Below, in pieces: positions 1-4,995 of a stretch of DNA of 6,887 nt (position 1 is the first letter of the stretch; each line of letters begins with the position of its first letter). A program made the translations under genes and the position numbers. Source of the DNA: Onstottus_A sp036505875 (lineage in GTDB: Bacteria > Acidobacteriota > Blastocatellia > UBA7656); assembly GCA_036505875.1 (NCBI GenBank), contig DASXSR010000410.1, positions 1-6,887 on the forward strand, given 5' to 3'. The notes beneath the pieces were generated by a model, which was not told where the DNA came from, made no database searches, and saw nothing but the letters and a program-made list of their open reading frames with translations.

Positions 1-1461
1 CCGAAAGTCTCGCTTACCTGGAAAATCATGATCGGGCTGGCGCTCGGCATTCTGCTGGGCTACTTCAAGCCCGAGTGGGGCGCCGACGTCAGACCGCTGT
101 CACTTCTGTTTCTGAACCTCATCAAGTCGATCATCGCACCGCTGATTTTTTCAACTCTCGTGATCGGCATCGCGGGAACTGGAGACATCAAGCAGGTCGG
201 CCGGATCGGCGTGAAATCACTGGTCTATTTTGAGATCGTTACGACCTTTGCGCTCCTCATCGGCTTGGCTGCAGTGAACATCACCAAGCCTGGTGTCGGC
301 GTATCGCTAGCTGGTCTCACAAAGCCTGAAGACAAAGCGGTGCTTGCGGAGCGCGCCCGCAGTCTGGCCGCCGAAGCCGGCGAATCATCAAAGCGCGCGA
401 GCGAATACGCAGATGCCGCGCGTGGCGGAGCGAACCCGGATGCGGCCAGCCGGGCTGTGGCCGAAGCGGTCGCAGCCGCGCAGAAATCTTCTGATGCAGC
501 TCAGGCAGTTGCGAAAGGTCTCACGGCGCCCGATCCGCCGACCAAACCACAATCATTCGGTGACATAATCCAGCACCTCTCACCGGCCTCGATCATCAAA
601 GCGATGGCCGATGGTGACGTCCTACAGATCGTGGTCTTCTCAGTTTTGTTCGCGCTTGCGGTGACAGCGATCGGCGCGAAGGCAAACGCGGTCGTCAAGT
701 GGTGCCAGTCGCTTGCCGACGTCATGTTTCGCTTCACCGAGTTCGTTATGAAGTTCGCGCCGATCGGGGTCGGCGCCGCGATGGCATACACAGTCGGGCA
801 CAGCGGGCTGAGCATACTTCAGAATCTGGGCATGCTTGTCGGCACGCTTTATGGCGCGCTGGCTATCTTCGTGCTGCTTGTGCTTGGACCGGTCGCGATG
901 ATCTTTCGAGTCCCTATAAAGGATTTCTTCCGCGCGGTTCGCACTCCCGCAACGATCGCGTTCGCAACGACCTCCTCCGAATCAGCCCTGCCTCGCGCAA
1001 TGGAGAACATGCAGCGGTTAGGAGTGCCTCGCCGTATTGTTGGTTTTGTGCTACCGACTGGTTACAGCTTCAATCTTGACGGTACCAGCATTTACTTGTC
1101 GTTGGCGGCCATATTCGTCGCGCAGGCGGCTGGCGTTCATCTGACCTGGTGGCAACAACTAACGATGCTGTTTACGTTGATGCTCACGTCAAAGGGCGTG
1201 GCCGGAGTCCCGCGCGCCGCGCTCGTAATCTTGCTCGGTACGCTGAGCTCATTCAATCTTCCTGCGGAGGGCGTAATCATAATTTTGGGCGTCGATGAGT
1301 TAATGGACATGGGTCGTACCGCGTTGAACGTGATCGGCAATTGCCTGGCAGCGGTAGTGATCGCCAGATGGGAAGGCGCCTTCCGCAACGATGAGTGGAG
1401 AGGTGAAGAGAAAGAATTGGAGACGGTCACCGGAGAAGAGGCATTGGCCGGCGCGGATTGA
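1..1461 (+). CDS. Dicarboxylate/amino-acid:cation symporter, DAACS family (5' partial)
   Basis: This is a secondary transporter of the glutamate/aspartate/C4-dicarboxylate symporter family, importing an acidic substrate with Na+ or H+ across the inner membrane. The frame is open to base 1, and the nine residues before the first ATG (base 28) fit the family N-terminus, so the true start lies outside the window. Numbering from that ATG, hydrophobic segments lie near residues 2-12, 35-50, 65-85, 187-215, 240-255, 265-295 and onward. Family motifs are clear: the serine-rich hairpin TTSSESALPRAM at 314-325, NLDGTSIY at 349-356, the second hairpin TSKGVAGVPRA at 387-397, and the substrate-binding helix DMGRTALNVIGN at 427-438. 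Residues about 97-176 are an Ala-rich charged insertion where relatives have a much shorter loop. Substrate and coupling ion cannot be told from sequence. The gene ends convergently towards the lipoprotein gene. Confidence 0.93.
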   Translation, partial: PKVSLTWKIMIGLALGILLGYFKPEWGADVRPLSLLFLNLIKSIIAPLIFSTLVIGIAGTGDIKQVGRIGVKSLVYFEIVTTFALLIGLAAVNITKPGVGVSLAGLTKPEDKAVLAERARSLAAEAGESSKRASEYADAARGGANPDAASRAVAEAVAAAQKSSDAAQAVAKGLTAPDPPTKPQSFGDIIQHLSPASIIKAMADGDVLQIVVFSVLFALAVTAIGAKANAVVKWCQSLADVMFRFTEFVMKFAPIGVGAAMAYTVGHSGLSILQNLGMLVGTLYGALAIFVLLVLGPVAMIFRVPIKDFFRAVRTPATIAFATTSSESALPRAMENMQRLGVPRRIVGFVLPTGYSFNLDGTSIYLSLAAIFVAQAAGVHLTWWQQLTMLFTLMLTSKGVAGVPRAALVILLGTLSSFNLPAEGVIIILGVDELMDMGRTALNVIGNCLAAVVIARWEGAFRNDEWRGEEKELETVTGEEALAGAD

Positions 1462-1465
1462 ACCT

Positions 1466-1536
1466 GGAGGCGCAGGCGTCCTCGCCTGGCAAGTCGTCCT
1501 GATGCACGTCAAGCAGGCGGGGACGCCTGCGCTCCC
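1466..1536. repeat. Long imperfect palindrome between convergent genes (REP-like or bidirectional terminator)
   Basis: The left arm 1466-1488 and right arm 1514-1536 are 23 bp each and pair at 20 of 23 positions around a 25-nt loop. The core GGCGTCC / GGACGCC is perfect. The element fills 71 of the 79 bp between the stop codons of the transporter (1461) and the minus-strand lipoprotein (1541). No T-run follows either arm, so it is not a classic intrinsic terminator. The GC-rich core and position outside genes fit a dispersed REP-like element that also halts or protects both transcripts. Whether other copies exist cannot be seen from this window. Confidence 0.75.
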
Positions 1537-1540
1537 GGAT

Positions 1541-1897
1541 TCAGCGCGCCTCTCGCGTTCGCCGGCGTGTCTCGCGCATACCATTTCCGTAGTTGCGGCC
1601 GCTCCACGTGACGCCTGGGACTACGCGGCCAGTGACGCCGATGTAGGCATCTTTGCTCGGCACTCCGTATCTCTCCGTCGCAACCCACAAAGTGCCGGTT
1701 CCATCATCGATCTCGTAGACACCAGCGCCTGCCGCGCCGTAAGAACGAACTACGCGACCCGCCACTGTTACTTCGCGGTCAAAGTAGCGGCCGGGATCTC
1801 TGTTTAAGTCGGCAATGCGAATTCGCGGCGGACAAGCGGTAAGCGCCAGCGCCATCAACGCCAAAGGGACGCCAAAGAACATCTTTTTCTTGTTCAT
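1541..1897 (-). CDS. Small exported lipoprotein with OB-fold-like domain, function unknown
   Basis: This is a 118-residue protein. The N-terminus has a lysine-rich n-region (residues 3-5), a hydrophobic core (7-20) and a lipobox LTAC with the acylated cysteine at residue 22, so it should be exported and lipid-anchored. Residues 27-98 look like a small beta-barrel: PGRYFDREVTVAGRV (35-49), then VYEIDDGTGTLWVAT (60-74), then VTGRVVPGV (88-96). This is the strand and glycine pattern of OB-fold domains in short periplasmic proteins. The tail (108-118) is unusually arginine-rich. The ATG at 1897 is chosen because GGAGGAG (plus-strand 1907-1913) sits 9 nt upstream and the signal peptide starts there. 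The gene is divergent from cinA and convergent with the transporter. No ligand or enzymatic role can be assigned. Confidence 0.85.
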   Translation of the reverse strand: MNKKKMFFGVPLALMALALTACPPRIRIADLNRDPGRYFDREVTVAGRVVRSYGAAGAGVYEIDDGTGTLWVATERYGVPSKDAYIGVTGRVVPGVTWSGRNYGNGMRETRRRTREAR

Positions 1898-1906
1898 GCT
1901 ATTCTT

Positions 1907-1913
1907 CTCCTCC
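1907..1913 (-). promoter_or_regulatory. Shine-Dalgarno site of the lipoprotein gene
   Basis: On the minus strand this reads GGAGGAG, 9 nt before the ATG at 1897. It fixes the start and shows that this organism uses strong Shine-Dalgarno sites, which contrasts with the start proposed for cinA. Confidence 0.75.
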
Positions 1914-1933
1914 GAACGAATGCGAATTGAGGT

Positions 1934-1993
1934 GGTAGGGCGAAGAGGGCGATGACCGCACGAACCAGATCAGCCAGGCGCCCAAGCCCTACC
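1934..1993. other. Interrupted inverted repeat in the divergent intergenic region
   Basis: GGTAGGGC (1934-1941) pairs perfectly with GCCCTACC (1986-1993), and inside it GGGCG (1947-1951) pairs with CGCCC (1979-1983). A separate small hairpin GTCTC-TTT-GAGAC follows at 1994-2006. The repeat lies between the divergent lipoprotein and cinA genes, so it could be a leader structure of the minus-strand transcript or a regulator site. An 8-bp match in a region this size could arise by chance. Confidence 0.3.
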
Positions 1994-2041
1994 GTCTCTT
2001 TGAGACTTTAGAAGGCATAAAGGATGCCAGTGCCGGTCCTG

Positions 2042-2047
2042 TATAAT
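2042..2047 (+). promoter_or_regulatory. Candidate -10 box of cinA
   Basis: A perfect TATAAT ends 6 nt before the GTG at 2054. The expected transcription start would fall on or next to that GTG. No good -35 hexamer is seen 16-18 nt upstream (17 nt upstream reads AAAGGA). A TG directly before the box is one base off the extended -10 spacing. The case rests on the perfect hexamer and its position. Confidence 0.45.
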
Positions 2048-2053
2048 TTGCGT

Positions 2054-2857
2054 GTGACAACAGTTGAAATCGTAGCCATCGGAAATGAGATATTGCTTGG
2101 CTTCGTGCAAGACACGAATTCGAATTACCTTTGCCAATTAGTTCGGAAGATGGGCGGCCGCGTTCAACATGTCTCTGCAGTGCGTGATGAGATCGATGCG
2201 ATCGCCGGCGAAATCGACGCTTCATTGAAACGGAAAGCGCGATTGATTTTCACTTGCGGCGGGCTGGGTCCTACAGAAGATGATCTGACTCTCGCAGCAG
2301 TAGCTCAGGCTACAGCTCGTGGGGTCGAGCGCAACCCTACCGCGGAACAATTCGTCAAGCGCCGTTACCGTGAGCTCGCGTCTCAGGGTTACGTTTCCAA
2401 CGCCGAGATGACCGAATCGCGGCTGAAGATGTCGCGGTTACCCAAGGGAGCTCGCCCTATTGAAAACGCAATCGGTGCTGCGCCTGCTGTTGTGCTTGAG
2501 ACCGGTGCAACGTCCATTATCTCACTGCCGGGCGTGCCCGCGGAGCTGAAAGCGATTGTTGAAGGTCCGCTTCAGGATTTGCTCGCTGAAGTCTTTGGAC
2601 GACGCGCCTATCGCGAGCGCGAACTCATTGTGGAATGCGGCGACGAATCTCAGCTCGCGCCGCTGCTCCGCGAAGTAGCGTCTTTGCATCCTGAGGTATA
2701 CATAAAATCTCGAGCCAGTCACTTTGGTTCCGATGTCAAGTTTCGAATACTAGTCTGTGCGTCAGGAGACAGCGACCAAGACGCTGAACACTTTATCGAA
2801 AGCGTCGCAACGGACCTTGGTCGCTCGTTGGATCAACATGGGATTAAGATGATGTGA
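2054..2857 (+). CDS. cinA: CinA N-terminal (COG1058, MoaB/Mog-like) domain protein
   Basis: This is a molybdopterin-binding-like (MoCF) domain protein of the competence/damage-inducible CinA family. Members of COG1058 have been shown to have ADP-ribose pyrophosphatase activity, linking them to pyridine-nucleotide turnover in the cytoplasm. Numbering from the upstream ATG (2024), the motifs are GNEILLG (20-26), the binding loop TCGGLGPTEDDLT (77-89), ENAIGAAPA (147-155) and LPGVPAEL (168-175). The small C-terminal part of this family follows to about residue 270. The protein stops there, so the nicotinamide-nucleotide deamidase domain (PncC) of full-length CinA, usually about 410 residues, is absent. 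The GTG start at 2054 is preferred because family members begin two to four residues before the first strand (EIVAIG) and a TATAAT box lies just upstream. The alternative ATG at 2024 has a possible GAAGG site 8 nt before it and would add ten residues. The peptidase gene follows after 11 nt. Confidence 0.93.
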   Translation: MTTVEIVAIGNEILLGFVQDTNSNYLCQLVRKMGGRVQHVSAVRDEIDAIAGEIDASLKRKARLIFTCGGLGPTEDDLTLAAVAQATARGVERNPTAEQFVKRRYRELASQGYVSNAEMTESRLKMSRLPKGARPIENAIGAAPAVVLETGATSIISLPGVPAELKAIVEGPLQDLLAEVFGRRAYRERELIVECGDESQLAPLLREVASLHPEVYIKSRASHFGSDVKFRILVCASGDSDQDAEHFIESVATDLGRSLDQHGIKMM

Positions 2858-2860
2858 GGT
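2856..2860 (+). promoter_or_regulatory. Shine-Dalgarno site of the peptidase, overlapping the cinA stop
   Basis: GAGGT lies 8 nt before the ATG at 2869, and its first two bases are part of the cinA TGA (2855-2857). This layout is typical of translational coupling and supports one transcript for both genes. Confidence 0.65.
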
Positions 2861-2868
2861 AATGAGCG

Positions 2869-4560
2869 ATGAGATTATTTCTGAGACTATGCGTGTCACT
2901 CACAGCGTTTATGGTTGTTTTCGTCGGTTGGTCGCAGCTCAAGGAGGAGCCGAAGATGTCTGAAGCGAAATCGCCGGCCGACAGTTTAGCCGCAAAGATC
3001 AGACGGTTTGCGCCGACCGATATTGCCGCCGATACTTCGCGACTTTCTGATGGTGATCGCAAAGCTCTTGATAAACTCGTGGAGGCGGCGAAGCTACTCG
3101 ATCCACTGTTCTTGCGCCAGGTGTGGAGCGGCAACCAGGCGCTGCTCGTGAAGCTGCAAGCAGACACAAGCCCGGAAGGTCGCGAGCGGCTGCATTACTT
3201 CATGATCAACAAAGGTCCCTGGTCGCGCCTGGATAAGAATGAACCCTTCATCGAAGGCGTTCCGCCTAAGCCACCGCAGGCTGGGTTTTATCCCGACGAC
3301 ATGACCAAGGATGAATTCAACTCGTGGCTCGCAACGCTTTCAGAACAGGACAAGCAACGCGCGACGGGATTCTTCACCGTCATCCGGCGGGGCGCGGATG
3401 GAAAGCTCAAGATCGTTCCTTATCACCAGGAGTATCGCCAATTCCTGGAACCGGCGGCCAAGCTGTTGAAAGAATCCGCTCATCTGACTGCCAACCAAAC
3501 ATTGAAGAACTTTCTGACCAAGCGCGCAGATGCTTTTCTGTCAGACGACTATTACGCCAGCGATGTGGCGTGGATGGACCTCGATGCGCCGATCGACGTG
3601 ACCATTGGACCTTACGAGACTTATGAAGACGAGCTGTTCGGGTACAAAGCGTCGTTTGAGGCATTCATTACGCTTCGAGATAAAGCGGAATCCGCAAAGC
3701 TCGCGAAGTTTAGCGGCTATCTTCAGGATCTAGAAAACAATCTTCCGATCGATCCGCGCTATCGTAACCCGAAGCTCGGGGCCGCCTCGCCGATTCGCGT
3801 CGTCGATAACGTCTTCTGTTCGGGCGATGGAAACCGCGGCGTGCAAACCGCAGCCTTCAACTTGCCCAACGATGAAAAGGTAATCAAGGAAAAGGGCTCG
3901 AAGCGAGTGATGCTCAAGAACGTTCAAGAGGCGAAGTTCAACAAGGCGCTCGTGCCGATCTCGAAGATTGTGATGGATCCATCGCAACAGACTCAGATCT
4001 CGTTCGATGCGTTTTTCACCCACATCCTCTGTCATGAGCTCATGCACGGGCTCGGACCTCACAACATCAAAGTCGACGGGCGAGAGACCAACGTAAGAAA
4101 AGAATTGAAGGAGCTTTATTCCGCGATTGAGGAAGCGAAGGCCGATATCACTGGGCTGTGGGCCTTGCAATATCTGATCGACAAGGGAGCAATCGACCGT
4201 GCGATGGAGCGCGACCTGTACGCGACTTATTTGGCCAGCTCTTTTCGGTCGGTGCGATTTGGAATAACCGAAGCTCACGGCAAGGGACAAGCTATGCAGT
4301 TCAACTACTTGGTCGATGAAGGCGGATTCAAAATGGACCAAGCGGCGGGAACGTTTAGTGTCGATGCTTCGAAGATTAAAGACGCAGTCCGCAAGCTTGC
4401 TACTGAAATACTGACAATCGAAGCTGAGGGCTCATACGACAAAGCAAAGGCACTGCTGGACAGGTACGCATCGATCCGACCGGAGATGCAAAAAGCTCTG
4501 GACAAGCTTGGTGACGTGCCGGTGGACATAGAGCCCAACTTTGTACTCGCGAACAAGTAG
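2869..4560 (+). CDS. Dipeptidyl peptidase III-like metallopeptidase (M49, HEXXH group)
   Basis: This is a zinc exopeptidase of family M49, whose members release dipeptides from the N-termini of short peptides. Numbering from ATG 2869, the zinc motif is HELMH at 389-393 (zinc ligands H389 and H393, general base E390) and the third ligand motif is EEAKAD at 421-426 (probably E422), matching the family pattern EEx(R/K)A(E/D). The block IGPYETYEDELFGYK (246-260) and the AH pair at 469-470, probably equivalent to the transition-state histidine of human DPP III, also fit. Classical DPP III has the six-residue HEXXGH; this five-residue form is known in a smaller group that includes plant Nudix hydrolase 3 and Caldithrix DPP III. 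At 563 residues it is shorter than the roughly 740-residue animal enzyme. Residues 1-21 form a basic-hydrophobic signal or anchor segment without a lipobox. A second start at residue 30 would remove it. A membrane or periplasmic location is therefore likely but not certain. Confidence 0.9.
   Translation: MRLFLRLCVSLTAFMVVFVGWSQLKEEPKMSEAKSPADSLAAKIRRFAPTDIAADTSRLSDGDRKALDKLVEAAKLLDPLFLRQVWSGNQALLVKLQADTSPEGRERLHYFMINKGPWSRLDKNEPFIEGVPPKPPQAGFYPDDMTKDEFNSWLATLSEQDKQRATGFFTVIRRGADGKLKIVPYHQEYRQFLEPAAKLLKESAHLTANQTLKNFLTKRADAFLSDDYYASDVAWMDLDAPIDVTIGPYETYEDELFGYKASFEAFITLRDKAESAKLAKFSGYLQDLENNLPIDPRYRNPKLGAASPIRVVDNVFCSGDGNRGVQTAAFNLPNDEKVIKEKGSKRVMLKNVQEAKFNKALVPISKIVMDPSQQTQISFDAFFTHILCHELMHGLGPHNIKVDGRETNVRKELKELYSAIEEAKADITGLWALQYLIDKGAIDRAMERDLYATYLASSFRSVRFGITEAHGKGQAMQFNYLVDEGGFKMDQAAGTFSVDASKIKDAVRKLATEILTIEAEGSYDKAKALLDRYASIRPEMQKALDKLGDVPVDIEPNFVLANK
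2941..2949 (+). promoter_or_regulatory. Strong internal Shine-Dalgarno site inside the peptidase gene
   Basis: AAGGAGGAG lies 6 nt before an in-frame ATG at 2956 (codon 30). It matches the anti-Shine-Dalgarno sequence better than the site of the upstream start at 2869. Starting here would give a 534-residue protein without the hydrophobic N-terminus. The bases also encode KEE in the longer form, so the match may be partly fortuitous. Confidence 0.5.
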
Positions 4561-4582
4561 CGTGTGTCTGTCAGGCTACTAG

Positions 4583-4801
4583 ATTAAGACGCGCGACGAG
4601 CGCCATCAAGAAGCTGATGATGTCTTTACGGTGAGCCCAGACGGCAGCAACCTCACGAGCATAACTAACACCAAAGATGCACACGGAAATCGGCCCTTCC
4701 CAGCAGCGACTCTCGAGAATTGCGTAACTTCGTTTGGCGACGATGCCGTCAAACCCAGCCATCCGTCTGATAACTCAGGCTCAGGTCGCCCCGGATTATG
4801 A
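4583..4801 (+). pseudogene. Remnant of a TolB-like propeller gene (about one blade)
   Basis: This 72-codon frame lies between a TAG (4580) and a TGA (4799) and has no ATG. Its middle reads as a propeller blade end: DDVFTVSPDGSNLTSITN from about 4616 to 4669. The 41 bases 4640-4680 match bases 5863-5903 of the next gene at 34 positions without gaps. At protein level the 28 residues starting at that Asp, ending at a Cys, share 12 identities with residues 290-317 of the propeller protein (P, L and C at conserved spacing). Similarity fades after the cysteine, before any BACON-like sequence. It has no signal peptide, start codon or convincing ribosome-binding site of its own. The most likely reading is a decayed relic of a tandem duplicate; a chance match to the degenerate blade motif is the alternative. 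Confidence 0.5.
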
Positions 4802-4883
4802 CACCTTTCGGAGCCAACTTGTCCGCCCAAATCTTGGCGGGCGATGCGGTTCCGGGCTGTGGAATCCCACAGTCGCGACCTGC

Positions 4884-4922
4884 GTTTGACGGTCAAATTC
4901 TTGCAGAATGTGACCTACAAAC
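4884..4922. repeat. 39-nt three-part palindrome upstream of the propeller gene
   Basis: The segment is symmetric around base 4903. Three 5-bp blocks on the left (GTTTG 4884-4888, GGTCA 4891-4895, ATTCT 4897-4901) pair perfectly with AGAAT (4905-4909), TGACC (4911-4915) and CAAAC (4918-4922). In all, 15 of 19 position pairs are complementary, and the unpaired positions fall symmetrically between blocks. It ends 73 nt before the ATG at 4996. It could be a double-stranded operator for a dimeric regulator, or an RNA hairpin in the leader or at the end of upstream transcription. No T-run follows on the plus strand, which argues against a standard intrinsic terminator. Confidence 0.6.
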
Positions 4923-4943
4923 CTAACGTCTGACGACCTAGAC

Positions 4944-4995
4944 TGGATAAAGCCGCAGATTGTTGGCTGTGCTGAACAGAGATAAGAGGATCACT
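4944..4995 (+). promoter_or_regulatory. Leader element, copy 1 (shared with the kelch gene)
   Basis: Bases 4944-4960 match 6564-6580 at 14 of 17 positions, with the core AAGCCGCARAT. A second shared block begins at CTG (4972), runs through AGATAA (4980-4985) and the Shine-Dalgarno AGAGGA (4985-4990), and leads into the TATGAAA start. The main difference is an 11-nt stretch (4961-4971) present only here. The block fixes the start at 4996, with 5 nt between AGAGGA and ATG. Confidence 0.5.

Larger units (their letters stand above)
4802..4995 (+). other. Non-coding stretch before the propeller gene
   Basis: No convincing gene is seen here. It holds a small hairpin (4821-4827 with 4836-4842, 7 bp including one G-T, 8-nt loop), the 39-nt palindrome at 4884-4922, and the leader element at 4944-4995. 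No clear -35/-10 pair was found. TTGACG at 4886-4891 lies inside the palindrome but has no -10 hexamer 16-18 nt downstream. Confidence 0.5.

Noticed and set aside
1391..1807. A plus-strand open frame across the palindrome and the lipoprotein gene
   Set aside because: It reads through the palindrome and antisense to a gene with a signal peptide and strong ribosome-binding site; the peptide looks like translated repeat.
3730..4341. A 203-codon open frame on the minus strand inside the peptidase gene
   Set aside because: It lies wholly antisense to a gene with clear M49 motifs, its peptide has no recognisable family pattern, and no ribosome-binding site is evident.
4606..4896. A minus-strand open frame in the stretch before the propeller gene
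   Set aside because: Its peptide end resembles the antisense translation of the intact propeller gene (near 5781-6023), which is expected from the plus-strand relic rather than from a real minus-strand gene.
4921..4968. ACCTAAC followed by GTTGGCT, resembling the ends of an integron attC site
   Set aside because: The right end does not fit GTTRRRY, the length is short, the inner symmetry expected of attC is missing, and no integrase or cassette layout is present.
4960..4995. ATG at 4960 as the start of the propeller protein
   Set aside because: It would put twelve extra residues before a normal signal peptide, has no Shine-Dalgarno, and would run through the conserved leader.
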